Shown here in pieces: positions 1 to 8,441 of a stretch of 40,775 nt of DNA (position 1 is its first letter; the number at the start of each line of letters is the position of its first letter). Made by a program: the position numbers and the translations under genes. Location: contig CAXQZJ010000174.1 of the NCBI GenBank assembly GCA_964228145.1, forward strand, positions 1 to 40,775, in the 5' to 3' direction. The notes beneath the pieces were generated by a model. That model saw nothing but the letters and a program-made list of their open reading frames with translations, searched no databases and was not told where the DNA came from. Source of the DNA: Pseudobowmanella sp964228145. Its GTDB lineage: Bacteria; Pseudomonadota; Gammaproteobacteria; Enterobacterales; Alteromonadaceae.

Positions 1-311
1 GTAAAGAATAAAATCAGCGCCTTAGGGCCCAAGGCCATGATCGACTTTAAGTCCAAACTCAGGGTCAACAACACTAAACAAGCAGGCAACAGGTAGCGTG
101 AGGCAAAATAATATAAATCGTCGGACGTTTGTTCTGCGACTAAACCTGTCGTATTTAGCAAAGATGGGATGAAATAGCACAGCAACAACGCAGGAACAAA
201 GGTGTAAAACTTCTTAAATGCAGGGTGGTTTGAGGTATAAAAGATTGCCCCTAAGATGATGGCAAGTATCCCCATCACAACACCATTGTTGGTTAAAAGC
301 GCTGACTCCAT
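1..311 (-). CDS. DUF819 family membrane protein, partial (C-terminus outside window)
   Basis: The first 103 codons of a gene that runs off the left edge. It starts at an ATG (309-311) preceded by a clear AAAGGAG ribosome binding site. The readable protein begins MESALLTNNGVVMGILAI and contains hydrophobic segments around residues 10-23 and 37-51, then a SRYLLPACLVLLTLSLDLK stretch and GPKAL. This arrangement is characteristic of the DUF819 (YjcL-like) integral membrane family, whose function is unknown and whose fold is thought to resemble a transporter. It lies 210 bp downstream of sirB2 on the same strand, so it may have its own promoter. The family call rests on sequence resemblance from memory. 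Confidence 0.75.
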   Translation of the reverse strand, partial: MESALLTNNGVVMGILAIILGAIFYTSNHPAFKKFYTFVPALLLCYFIPSLLNTTGLVAEQTSDDLYYFASRYLLPACLVLLTLSLDLKSIMALGPKALILFF

Positions 312-521
312 GAATTCTCCTTTTTATTATGTATTTAACCAAAATTGGCTAAAGCACCAATAACTGTGTGAATACCAATTTAACTAACTGATATAAAAGG
401 CTATTTGCCCTGAGCGATTTCAAATTGATCGATAAACACAGCTTCAATCTGGCAAGTTTATCAGTTTTTGATGGAAATTGAGAGCGGACTTGTCATAAGC
501 CCGCCGAAACTGGTCGCCAAA

Positions 522-893
522 TTACAACAGCAGAGCCTGTTTGTTGATGGCAAGATGAGCAATGGTGGCAATGGTCAGAAGCGCCAGGATCATGGCAACA
601 AAATTAACCGCTTTACTTGTATGCTTGAGCGCAATCGTACCTATCACTATGTAGACGACTAATGGGATAATTTTTTCTGTTAACCAACCCACACTAAATG
701 GATTGAGAGATAAAATCACGCACAGCCAAATAGCACTGGCCAGCAGACCAGTATCGATAATATGCGGCAGGGCCTTTTTCATTCCCTTGTTCCACCAGTC
801 TGAGCCGGCGAAACTAAACATAAAGCGCACAATTAAAAGCACAACACTTAATGCAACTAAGGTCATGTGGAGATGTTTTGCAGCCATGTACAT
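522..893 (-). CDS. sirB2: SirB2 family membrane protein
   Basis: A 123-residue, very hydrophobic protein with four predicted membrane segments (about residues 10-28, 45-64, 73-89 and 95-113). It matches SirB2 in length, in the MTLVALSVVLLIVRFMF opening and in the HIIDTGLLASA segment. In enterics sirB2 lies directly after prmC in the hemA-prfA-prmC operon, and here it keeps that position with one response regulator gene inserted before it. The first ATG (891-893) has AAAGGAT seven bases upstream; a second ATG two codons later is possible. SirB2 was named from Salmonella invasion regulation, but its biochemical role is unknown. The start is 26 bp after the response regulator stop, so the two are probably cotranscribed. 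Confidence 0.85.
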   Translation of the reverse strand: MYMAAKHLHMTLVALSVVLLIVRFMFSFAGSDWWNKGMKKALPHIIDTGLLASAIWLCVILSLNPFSVGWLTEKIIPLVVYIVIGTIALKHTSKAVNFVAMILALLTIATIAHLAINKQALLL

Positions 894-919
894 GTAGGCA
901 ATCCTTTCAGGTTTTATTG

Positions 920-2479
920 TTATTCGTCGGGAAACTGAGCCCTGACAGCTTCTACTTCGTCAATGTGTATCGTTAGCAAGTCTACCAGTTCAGGGTCGAA
1001 TTGTTTACCTCGTTGGTCACGGATCGCCGCTAACGAGGTTTGCTGATCCCAGGCTGATTTATGCGCTTTATCACTACGCAGTACATCGTACACACTGGCC
1101 AGTGCAGTAATTCGGCTTAGAATAAAGATATTGTCTCCTGCTAAACCATTGGGATAACCGCTGCCATCCCAGTGCTCATGATGGTCTCTGGCTAACAGCG
1201 CGGCAGTCTTAATCAAAGGACGGTTAGAATCCTTGAGAATCTCGTAGCCCAGCTGGGCGTGCGTTTTGATTTTTTCAAACTCATCGTCGCTCAAGGACTC
1301 ACGTTTATTCAGCATCGCTCTGGACAATGTCAGCTTGCCAATATCATACAAAGGAATCGCAGTTACCATGCGTTCGTGGAGTTCATCATCCAAGCCTAGC
1401 TTGGCGGCGAGGATATCTGCTATTCCCTGCATTCTGCGGGTGTGCTGCGAACCAACTTCGTTCTGAGCATGGATAAGGCGGCCGATACGGTCGATGATTT
1501 CCTTTTGGGTTTCTTCAATATCACGACTTTTCAATATATTGTCGAAGGCAATTTGAACGTTGAGTGAAAACAATTCAATCAAGTGACGGTCGAGTTCATT
1601 TAATGAACGCTGCAAACCAGACATATATAAAATCGCGCCGCGATTGGACTTACTCTCACAATAAGCCACCACATGGTCCGGGCCATACACAATGTCGCGC
1701 TGACTCAACGCTTGTTTGCAGCTGGCCAGCTTTTCACCCTGAACGACTTCTTCTAAAGGTTTACCCTGTAAATCTGTGTATTCTCCACAGCCAGAGAATA
1801 CGTAGTACTTTTCATCGTCAACATTATCTATCGGCAACGGGCCGGCAACCACCGCGGTCATATAAACGGCTTCCTGCGTGCCCCCGAGTAACGAGCTAAG
1901 CTGCTGGACTATCCCTTCAATAAAATGCTCTAAGGAGTGGATACTGAACAGGTTGGCAGACGATTTGATGATTTTTTCTAAGCCCCGGCGGTTTTCGTCA
2001 ATGACCACAATATCCCGATAGGAGCGCAGTGTAGAGATGATCACAGTAAACAATTTCTGCGCAGTCAGGTCGGTTTTAGACTTATAATCGTTAATGTCGT
2101 AATTGATGATGACATGGCGCTCGGGCGCCTGACCTGGCTGACCGGTACGCAAGATTATGCGGGTATAATAATTATTCAGGTCCTCGCGAATAAAACGGGC
2201 AACCTCTAATCCGGCGTGGTCCGTCTCCATCACAACATCGAGCAAGACAACGGCAATATCATTGTGTTCGGTAAGCATTTGTCTGGCTTGTTCGCCCGAC
2301 ATCGCACTGATGAATTCGAGTTTTCGGTCCTGAAATTCAAAATCATTAAGGGCTAACTTTGTTACTGAATGGATTTCAGGGTCATCATCTACAATCAGTA
2401 CTTTCCAGGATTTGCGGTTTTTTGCCTCTTCAATGTTGTCGTCCGGCTCATCAGCAAACAGGAAATCTTCCACACCCAT
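920..2479 (-). CDS. Response regulator with REC, DUF3369 and degenerate HD-GYP domain
   Basis: A 519-residue soluble signalling protein. Residues 25-150 are a receiver domain: acidic pocket DDD at 31-33, phospho-acceptor D81 in LLDVVME, conserved Lys near 133. Residues about 165-320 match the DUF3369 sensor region. Residues 330-515 have the layout of an HD-GYP cyclic-di-GMP phosphodiesterase, including GK 381-382, H407, HH 433-434, DGSGYPNGL (438-446) and a following RITALASVYD. Two usual metal ligands are changed: the HD pair reads Y378-D379 (PLYDIGK), and the late Asp of the family's ADVFDAL motif is S462. Catalysis may therefore be lost or altered. The gene interrupts the usual prmC-sirB2 pair, 58 bp after prmC. 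No histidine kinase gene is adjacent, so the phosphodonor is unknown. Confidence 0.88.
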   Translation of the reverse strand: MGVEDFLFADEPDDNIEEAKNRKSWKVLIVDDDPEIHSVTKLALNDFEFQDRKLEFISAMSGEQARQMLTEHNDIAVVLLDVVMETDHAGLEVARFIREDLNNYYTRIILRTGQPGQAPERHVIINYDINDYKSKTDLTAQKLFTVIISTLRSYRDIVVIDENRRGLEKIIKSSANLFSIHSLEHFIEGIVQQLSSLLGGTQEAVYMTAVVAGPLPIDNVDDEKYYVFSGCGEYTDLQGKPLEEVVQGEKLASCKQALSQRDIVYGPDHVVAYCESKSNRGAILYMSGLQRSLNELDRHLIELFSLNVQIAFDNILKSRDIEETQKEIIDRIGRLIHAQNEVGSQHTRRMQGIADILAAKLGLDDELHERMVTAIPLYDIGKLTLSRAMLNKRESLSDDEFEKIKTHAQLGYEILKDSNRPLIKTAALLARDHHEHWDGSGYPNGLAGDNIFILSRITALASVYDVLRSDKAHKSAWDQQTSLAAIRDQRGKQFDPELVDLLTIHIDEVEAVRAQFPDE

Positions 2480-2537
2480 ACTCCTACATTAGGTAAGCGA
2501 ATAAATATTGGCTATCCAATACCCTAGACCTAAGTTG

Positions 2538-3377
2538 TTAGCTTGGCAATGAAATTTGCCCGATTGTAATTCGGTCCTGACCGGCTAAGTCTTTATAAGT
2601 CGCAATATTGGTAAAGCCAGTTGAGGCAAAAATAGTCGCCACCGCTTGCCCTTGCTGATAGCCATGCTCTATCAGCAACCAGCCGCCCGGTTGCAAATAT
2701 CCCGGCGCCTGCTGACAAATCTGTCGAATATCATCTAGGCCATCTTCTCCAGCAGTCAAGGCACTGTCTGGCTCAAAGCGCACATCTCCCTGACGTAGCC
2801 AAGGACTAGTTAGTTCTACGTAAGGCGGGTTGGAAACAATCACGTCAAAGCCTTGAATGGCGATGTCATCAAACCAATGACTCTGCATAACCTCGACATT
2901 GTTAACGCCATTCGCCCGGGCATTTTTTTCGGCAAGTTCCACGGCGGCTGGAATGCGGTCCACCGCTAACACGCGCCATAGGGGATTCTCACTGGCCAAA
3001 GCTAACGCAATCGCCCCTGTGCCTGTCCCTAAATCCAGCACTCTGGCGTTATCTGGGAGGGATAACTGCAGGGTCTTTTCCACCAATAATTCTGTTTCAG
3101 GACGCGGAATCAAGGTTGCCTTATTGACATGTAAACGTAGCGTCCAAAAATCCCGAACACCGGTAATATGGGCTATTGGCTCACCTTGGCGACGCCGCTC
3201 TACCACTTGTTGGAGCTGATTTTGCTGCTCTTCAGTTAACGTGCGGTCAGGCCAGGTCAGCAGCCAGGTTTGGCTCTGACCTGTCACATAACAAAGTAAA
3301 AGCCGCGCATCGAGCGCGGCTGTATCACTTTGCGCAAGTGTTGACGTTACCCAACGCAAGGCGTGATCAATTCGCAA
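2538..3377 (-). CDS. prmC: Release factor glutamine N5-methyltransferase PrmC (HemK)
   Basis: A 279-residue SAM-dependent enzyme that methylates the glutamine of the GGQ motif in release factors RF1 and RF2. It has the expected N-terminal helical domain, GEPIAHITGVRDFW (65-78), the SAM-binding DLGTGTGAIALAL (115-127) and the catalytic NPPY (183-186). The start is a TTG (3375-3377), two bases past the prfA stop codon. It aligns with the E. coli N-terminus, and no ATG lies upstream in frame. Translation is probably coupled to prfA, whose product is its substrate. Identification is firm. Confidence 0.96.
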   Translation of the reverse strand: MRIDHALRWVTSTLAQSDTAALDARLLLCYVTGQSQTWLLTWPDRTLTEEQQNQLQQVVERRRQGEPIAHITGVRDFWTLRLHVNKATLIPRPETELLVEKTLQLSLPDNARVLDLGTGTGAIALALASENPLWRVLAVDRIPAAVELAEKNARANGVNNVEVMQSHWFDDIAIQGFDVIVSNPPYVELTSPWLRQGDVRFEPDSALTAGEDGLDDIRQICQQAPGYLQPGGWLLIEHGYQQGQAVATIFASTGFTNIATYKDLAGQDRITIGQISLPS

Positions 3378-3379
3378 AG

Positions 3380-4465
3380 CTACTCATCCGATAACGACGC
3401 CAACAAGTCGGCCTGATGTTCTTGCAAAATGGGTTGGAAAATTCCGTCAAGGTCTCCTTGCATGACTTCATCGAGTTTATACAAGGTTAAGTTTATGCGG
3501 TGATCGGTAACCCGCCCCTGAGGGAAATTATAAGTGCGGATACGCTCAGAACGGTCACCACTGCCGACCAGAAGCTTGCGGGTTGACGCTTCCTCTTTGT
3601 CACGCTTTTCCTGCTCAATTTGATTCAGGCGCGCGTTCAACACCGACATCGCTTTAGCGCGGTTTTTATGTTGAGAACGCTCGTCCTGACATTCAACCAC
3701 TACCCCCGTGGGGAGGTGCGTAATACGAATAGCAGAATCGGTTTTGTTAACGTGCTGACCACCGGCACCACTGGCGCGAAAGGTATCGATACGTAAATCA
3801 GCAGGATTGATTTCGATAGCTTCCGACTCAGGCACCTCCGGCAATACAGCCACAGTACAGGCCGAGGTATGGATGCGTCCCTGAGATTCTGTTTCTGGTA
3901 CGCGCTGCACGCGGTGACCACCAGACTCGAACTTTAATTTTCCGTACACCGCATCGCCAGTTACGTTCGCAATGACCTCTTTATAGCCGCCATGTTCGCC
4001 TTCGTTAGCACTGACTAATTCAACCCGCCAGCCCTGTTTCTCGGCAAATCGACTGTACATACGAAATAAATCCCCTGCAAAAATGGCAGCTTCATCGCCG
4101 CCTGCACCAGCGCGTATTTCAATAAAGCAGTTATTTTCATCGTTGGGGTCCTTAGGCAACAGCAAAATTTGCAGCTCTTGCTCCAGGTTTTCCATTGTGG
4201 CTTTGGCTTGCTGGATTTCATCCTTCGCCATGGCTTTCATCTCGGCATCATCTTCTTGCAGCATTTCTTCTGCACTGACCAAGTCTTCGCCGGCTTGCTG
4301 ATAAGCCCTGAAGCACTTTACCGTTTCCTCTAGCTGCGCATATTCTCTGGATAACGCGCGGAAGCGGTCTTGATTTCCAATCACATCAGGATCGCTCAGC
4401 AATGCCTGCACTTCTTCAAAACGCTCGACCAGCGACTCTAATTTGCGAACTACGGTGTCTTTCAT
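3380..4465 (-). CDS. prfA: Peptide chain release factor 1
   Basis: A 361-residue RF1 that reads UAA and UAG stop codons and triggers peptide release on the ribosome. It carries the peptidyl-transferase-centre GGQ at 235-237 (SGAGGQHVNKT) and the stop-codon reading tripeptide at 190-192, here PET in RVPETESQGR, a variant of the PxT motif (PAT in E. coli). Length equals the usual 360-361. The ATG has AGGAAAC just upstream. It lies 24 bp after hemA and 2 bp before prmC, the conserved hemA-prfA-prmC operon. Confidence 0.98.
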   Translation of the reverse strand: MKDTVVRKLESLVERFEEVQALLSDPDVIGNQDRFRALSREYAQLEETVKCFRAYQQAGEDLVSAEEMLQEDDAEMKAMAKDEIQQAKATMENLEQELQILLLPKDPNDENNCFIEIRAGAGGDEAAIFAGDLFRMYSRFAEKQGWRVELVSANEGEHGGYKEVIANVTGDAVYGKLKFESGGHRVQRVPETESQGRIHTSACTVAVLPEVPESEAIEINPADLRIDTFRASGAGGQHVNKTDSAIRITHLPTGVVVECQDERSQHKNRAKAMSVLNARLNQIEQEKRDKEEASTRKLLVGSGDRSERIRTYNFPQGRVTDHRINLTLYKLDEVMQGDLDGIFQPILQEHQADLLASLSDE

Positions 4466-4489
4466 AGGTTTCCTGCCACGCTGAATGAC

Positions 4490-5743
4490 TTATTCATCCA
4501 GCTCTAAAGTTTTTCTTAACTGCTGCAACAAGGGTCTGTTATCCGTAGCTGCAGCTTGTTTGATTGCTTTGGTCGGCGCGTGAATCAGCCGATTGGTTAA
4601 TTTACTGGCTAATTCACTCAGCACCAGTTGCGCGTCGGCACCTTCAGCTAATTGATTTAATGCGCGCTCAAGCAATTGATTTTTTGTTTGCTCCGCCCGC
4701 TGACGATACTCAATTAATGTATCCAGAGACGATTGACTGCGCTGCCACTCTAAAAACACTTCTGCTTGTTGTTGCAGTAGTGCTTCCGCCTGACGAGCAG
4801 CTTCCTCTCGTGATGCCATATTTTTATCGATAATATTTTGCAAATCATCTACCGAGTACAAATAGGCATCATCTAACTCCGCCACCTCTGGTTCGACATC
4901 CCGCGGTACCGCTAAATCTAATAGCAACATAGGTTTATGTCGTCGTTTCTTTAAGGCTGTCTCCACCACCCCTTTTCCTAAAATGGGCAACTGACTTGCG
5001 GTGGAAGAAATCACTATGTCTGCATGGGTAATTTTATCTGGCACCTGCGTCAGGGTCAGTGCCTCTCCTTGCAGAGTCTGTGCCAGTTGCTGGGCATTTG
5101 CCAGGGTTCTGTTTGCCACACTAATCTTGGCAACGCCTTGTTCTTTTAGGTGTCTGGCGACTAACTCAATAGTTTCGCCCGCACCAATGAGCAGTACATT
5201 ATTGTTACTGAGGTTAGCAAAAATATGCTTAGCCAATTGTACTGCTGCAAAAGCCACCGACACCGCATTGGCTCCAATATCCGTTTCACTGCGAATCCGC
5301 TTGGCGGTGGCAAATGTATGCTGGAATAGGCGCTCAAAAAGAGAAAAGACCTGTCCCATTCGCTTGGCTTGAGTGAAGGCCTGCTTCAACTGTCCAAGAA
5401 TTTGCGGTTCGCCCAACACCATTGAATCCAGACCTGCTGCGACGCGAATCAGGTGCCGGACAGCGTCATCCCGCTGGTATAAGTAGCTCTGCTGTGTCAC
5501 GTCCGGCTCGGCTAAGTCGTGGAAACTTGCCAGCCACTGGGTTAACTGTTCGGCCTGGGTTTGTTCACCAAAGCAGTAAATTTCAGTTCGGTTACAGGTG
5601 GAGAGAATCACCGCTTCCTGCGCACCTGCCTGTTCGCTTAACGAGCGATAGGCCAGTTCCAGCTGATCTGCACTGAAAGCTACGCGCTCGCGCACATCGA
5701 CTGATGCGGTTTTGTGATTAATACCAAGAACGAACAAACTCAT
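4490..5743 (-). CDS. hemA: Glutamyl-tRNA reductase
   Basis: A 417-residue NADPH-dependent enzyme that reduces glutamyl-tRNA(Glu) to glutamate-1-semialdehyde, the first committed step of C5-pathway tetrapyrrole synthesis. It begins MSLFVLGINHKTA and has the active-site cysteine C50 in STCNRTEIYC, the catalytic and tRNA-binding N-domain, the nucleotide-binding segment VLLIGAGE, and the C-terminal dimerisation helices. An in-frame extension to 5833 exists, but its 30 residues do not fit the family, so the ATG at 5741-5743 is chosen; the length then nearly equals the E. coli enzyme (418). It is divergent from lolB and heads the prfA-prmC operon. Confidence 0.97.
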   Translation of the reverse strand: MSLFVLGINHKTASVDVRERVAFSADQLELAYRSLSEQAGAQEAVILSTCNRTEIYCFGEQTQAEQLTQWLASFHDLAEPDVTQQSYLYQRDDAVRHLIRVAAGLDSMVLGEPQILGQLKQAFTQAKRMGQVFSLFERLFQHTFATAKRIRSETDIGANAVSVAFAAVQLAKHIFANLSNNNVLLIGAGETIELVARHLKEQGVAKISVANRTLANAQQLAQTLQGEALTLTQVPDKITHADIVISSTASQLPILGKGVVETALKKRRHKPMLLLDLAVPRDVEPEVAELDDAYLYSVDDLQNIIDKNMASREEAARQAEALLQQQAEVFLEWQRSQSSLDTLIEYRQRAEQTKNQLLERALNQLAEGADAQLVLSELASKLTNRLIHAPTKAIKQAAATDNRPLLQQLRKTLELDE

Positions 5744-5800
5744 GCAGTGAAATATCTGGCCTTTAAAAAGCGTGTTGGTACACGCAGAAAAACAGCGCGC

Positions 5801-5829
5801 ATTGTACGCAAAAGGCAAAACTATTGAAA
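5801..5829 (-). promoter_or_regulatory. Candidate sigma-70 promoter for hemA
   Basis: Read on the minus strand, a TTTCAA -35 (5824-5829), a 17-base spacer and a TACAAT -10 (5801-5806) precede hemA by about 58 bp. The -10 is followed by a GC-rich discriminator (GCGCGC), as in growth-rate or stringently controlled promoters. The call comes from pattern matching by eye. Confidence 0.45.
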
Positions 5830-5885
5830 GCACCCGCCCGCTTATGTTCCACTAGATATTGTCTTTTTATAGTGAGAAACGCGCC

Positions 5886-6458
5886 ATGCGTCAGCTACTG
5901 ATAATCGCCGCCGTTATTGTGATTACAGCTTGTCAGTCCCCTCCGGCCACGCAATTGCCGACGACTTATAGTAATTATCAGAACACTCTGATTGAATTAA
6001 CCGATTGGAAAATTGAAGGCCGATTGCTCTACCGGGATGCCAACGATAAACACAGCGCGAATCTGTTTTGGCACCAGCAAGGTCAAAACTTCAGCTTGTC
6101 ACTGAATACCTTTTTGGGTACGCAAATTTTGTCTTTGACGCAAACTGAACAGGGCGCGACCCTAATACTGGATGGTGAAACCTATCAAGATAGCGATGCC
6201 AAACGTTTGTTATGGCGATTAACTGGCTGGCATTTACCTGTGGACGAACTTACCCTGTGGATCAAAGGATTGCATGCAGGTGATGCTATTCCGACCTTTG
6301 CTGAAGAAGGCTGGTTAGCCGAACTTCGGTATCAGCAATGGCAAGTAGAGTATGATAACTATCGCAAAACTGATTCACTGGTATTGCCACATTTGATTGA
6401 ACTGACCGACCCACAACGACGGATTAAAATAAAAGTAAACCAATGGACAACGCTTTAA
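5886..6458 (+). CDS. lolB: Outer-membrane lipoprotein receptor LolB
   Basis: A 190-residue lipoprotein that takes lipoproteins from the periplasmic carrier LolA and inserts them into the outer membrane. The start ATG (5886-5888) gives a short signal peptide MRQLLIIAAVIVITAC with a lipobox ending at C16. A TTG nine codons upstream is open but would place charged residues before the signal and is less likely. The mature part shows the LolB pattern: WKIEGRLLYRD, then FWHQQGQNFSLSLNTFLGTQILSL (split beta-barrel strands), then the WLTGWHLPVDEL-like region. It overlaps ispE by 16 bp and is divergent from hemA, the standard gammaproteobacterial context. Confidence 0.93.
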   Translation: MRQLLIIAAVIVITACQSPPATQLPTTYSNYQNTLIELTDWKIEGRLLYRDANDKHSANLFWHQQGQNFSLSLNTFLGTQILSLTQTEQGATLILDGETYQDSDAKRLLWRLTGWHLPVDELTLWIKGLHAGDAIPTFAEEGWLAELRYQQWQVEYDNYRKTDSLVLPHLIELTDPQRRIKIKVNQWTTL

Positions 6459-7306
6459 CCCTCTGGCCGGCACCGGCTAAACTAAATTTGTTTTTGCATA
6501 TTCTCGGCAGAAACAGCGACGGTTACCATCAGCTTCAATCGATTTTTCAATTACTCGATTATGGCGACACCCTGAGCTTTGATACTCAAGGCCAAACGAG
6601 TATTAGCATGGCATCTCCGTTACCCGGAGTGAGTGATGAGAACAACCTGATTCTGCGAGCTGCAAAGCTGCTCAAGGCAACCACCGGAACCAGTCACGGG
6701 GCAAAAATAACGCTAAATAAAAACCTGCCAATGGGTGGTGGTATCGGCGGTGGCTCTTCTGATGCTGCGACTACCCTGTTAGCTTTAAATCACTACTGGC
6801 AAACCGGATTAACTGTCACCCAACTGGCAGAACTTGGCTTATCGTTAGGTGCAGATGTACCGGTTTTTGTACATGGCGACACAGCCTTCGCTAACGGCGT
6901 AGGAGAACAACTTACTCCGATGCCGCAACCCGAATATTACTACCTGGTGTTGTGCCCACCCTGCCACGTCAGCACAGCAGAGGTGTTCAGTCTGGCGGAT
7001 TTACCCCGTAATACACCGCCCATCGAAGCGGCGGAATATCAATTCGACATAACCAGAAATGACTGCCAGTCAAGTGTTTTTGAGTTGTATCCGGAAGTTG
7101 CAAAGGCATTTGAGTGGTTGTTAGAATACGCGCCGTCGCGCATGACGGGGACAGGGGCAAGCTTATTTGCCCGATTCGAAACACGACAACAAGCACAAAG
7201 ATGCTTTGATGCCCGTCCGACACATTTAGGGGGATTTATCGCAAAAGGCGTTAATCAGTCTCCCACCAAGACTTTACTGGCAGCTCTGCAGGGAAAAAAC
7301 AGATAG
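6443..7306 (+). CDS. ispE: 4-diphosphocytidyl-2-C-methyl-D-erythritol kinase
   Basis: A 287-residue GHMP-family kinase that phosphorylates CDP-methylerythritol with ATP in the non-mevalonate (MEP) isoprenoid pathway. Key features are PAKLNLFLH with catalytic K13, the glycine-rich ATP loop PMGGGIGGGSSDAA (97-109), the catalytic Asp D139 in LGADVPVF, and the C-terminal GTGASLF motif. It starts inside the lolB end (16 bp overlap), suggesting translational coupling. Length is normal for the family. Confidence 0.97.
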   Translation: MDNALTLWPAPAKLNLFLHILGRNSDGYHQLQSIFQLLDYGDTLSFDTQGQTSISMASPLPGVSDENNLILRAAKLLKATTGTSHGAKITLNKNLPMGGGIGGGSSDAATTLLALNHYWQTGLTVTQLAELGLSLGADVPVFVHGDTAFANGVGEQLTPMPQPEYYYLVLCPPCHVSTAEVFSLADLPRNTPPIEAAEYQFDITRNDCQSSVFELYPEVAKAFEWLLEYAPSRMTGTGASLFARFETRQQAQRCFDARPTHLGGFIAKGVNQSPTKTLLAALQGKNR

Positions 7307-7438
7307 GCAGGGCTAAAAAGAGCAAAATAAACCGTCAAACCATCGCATTGGTAGGCAGGAATTTTACTTATAACACGCTATCCTAGATGGCGGGTTTTAC
7401 AATTTGATGAAAGCGTTAAGTCACACGAGGATCCCAAC

Positions 7439-8386
7439 GTGCCAGATATGAAGCTCTTTGCAGGTAATGCTGTTCCGGAACTTGCTCAGAAAGTCGCCGA
7501 CCGATTATACACCAAGCTTGGGCACGCCAGTGTCGGACGCTTTAGTGACGGGGAAATCAGTGTAGAGATACATGAAAACGTGCGAGGCTCGGATGTTTTT
7601 ATCATCCAGTCTACGTGTGCGCCGACCAATGACAATCTGATGGAATTGATTGTGATGATTGACGCCCTGCGCCGTGCTTCTGCCGGACGCATCACCGCAG
7701 TTATCCCCTATTTTGGTTATGCCCGGCAGGATAGGCGCGTACGCTCAGCCCGCGTTCCGATTACCTCTCGAGTTGTTGCTGACTTCCTGTCTAACGTCGG
7801 TGTCGACCGTGTACTTACCATCGACCTACATGCCGAGCAGATCCAGGGCTTCTTTGATGTGCCGGTAGATAACGCCTTCGGCACCCCTATCCTGCTTGAA
7901 GATATCCAAGGACGTGAGTGGGATAACCCGGTTGTTGTGTCACCGGATATTGGTGGTGTTGTGCGTGCACGCGCACTCGCCAAGCTCCTCAACGATTTGG
8001 ATTTAGCAATCATCGACAAACGCCGCCCTCGTGCTAACGTGTCTCAGGTTATGCACATTATTGGTGATGTTTCAGGGCGTGATTGCATTATCGTTGATGA
8101 TATGATTGATACCGGCGGAACATTGAGTAAAGCGGCTGCCGCATTAAAAGAAAATGGTGCTAAGCGTGTTTTTGCCTACGCAACACATGCGGTATTCAGT
8201 GGTAACGCAGTGCAAAATCTTGCTGATTCACAGCTCGATGAAATCGTGGTGACTGATAGCATTCCGTTAACCGACGAAATGCGCCAACTGTCAAAGGTAC
8301 GTCAGTTGACCTTATCCAACATGTTAGCTGAAGCTATTCGCCGGGTAAGTAACGAAGAATCTATCTCGGCAATGTTTGAATATTAA
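7439..8386 (+). CDS. prs: Ribose-phosphate pyrophosphokinase (PRPP synthetase)
   Basis: A 315-residue enzyme that makes PRPP from ribose-5-phosphate and ATP for nucleotide, histidine, tryptophan and NAD synthesis. It is nearly colinear with E. coli Prs from MPDMKLFAGN to ISAMFEY, with the catalytic flexible loop YARQDRRVRSA (94-104) and the PRPP-binding motif VDDMIDTGGT (219-228). It starts with GTG (7439-7441), as in E. coli, with CGAGGAT upstream. A 132 bp gap separates it from ispE with no clear terminator, so both read-through and an own promoter are possible. A strong terminator follows. Confidence 0.98.
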   Translation: MPDMKLFAGNAVPELAQKVADRLYTKLGHASVGRFSDGEISVEIHENVRGSDVFIIQSTCAPTNDNLMELIVMIDALRRASAGRITAVIPYFGYARQDRRVRSARVPITSRVVADFLSNVGVDRVLTIDLHAEQIQGFFDVPVDNAFGTPILLEDIQGREWDNPVVVSPDIGGVVRARALAKLLNDLDLAIIDKRRPRANVSQVMHIIGDVSGRDCIIVDDMIDTGGTLSKAAAALKENGAKRVFAYATHAVFSGNAVQNLADSQLDEIVVTDSIPLTDEMRQLSKVRQLTLSNMLAEAIRRVSNEESISAMFEY

Positions 8387-8405
8387 ACCAGACTGTCGTG
8401 AATGA

Positions 8406-8427
8406 GCCGCCTGAGGGCGGCTTTTTT
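8406..8427 (+). terminator. Rho-independent terminator after prs
   Basis: A GCCGCC/GGCGGC stem (8406-8411 with 8416-8421) and a TGAG loop are followed by six T residues, 20 bp past the prs stop. Confidence 0.9.
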
Positions 8428-8441
8428 AATGGAGAAAGACG

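Noticed and set aside
478..515. Hairpin GCGGACTT/AAGCCCGC downstream of sirB2 as a terminator
   Set aside because: The stem has a mismatch and no T-run on the minus strand, so it is too weak to call.
468..662. 64-codon plus-strand frame
   Set aside because: It overlaps sirB2 antisense, has no ribosome site and no family features.
5744..5833. 30-codon N-terminal extension of hemA
   Set aside because: It adds residues not found in glutamyl-tRNA reductases and covers the likely promoter and leader.
7717..8019. 100-codon open frame antisense to prs
   Set aside because: It mirrors a highly conserved gene, lacks a ribosome site, and has low-complexity Ser/Thr/Arg content typical of a shadow frame.
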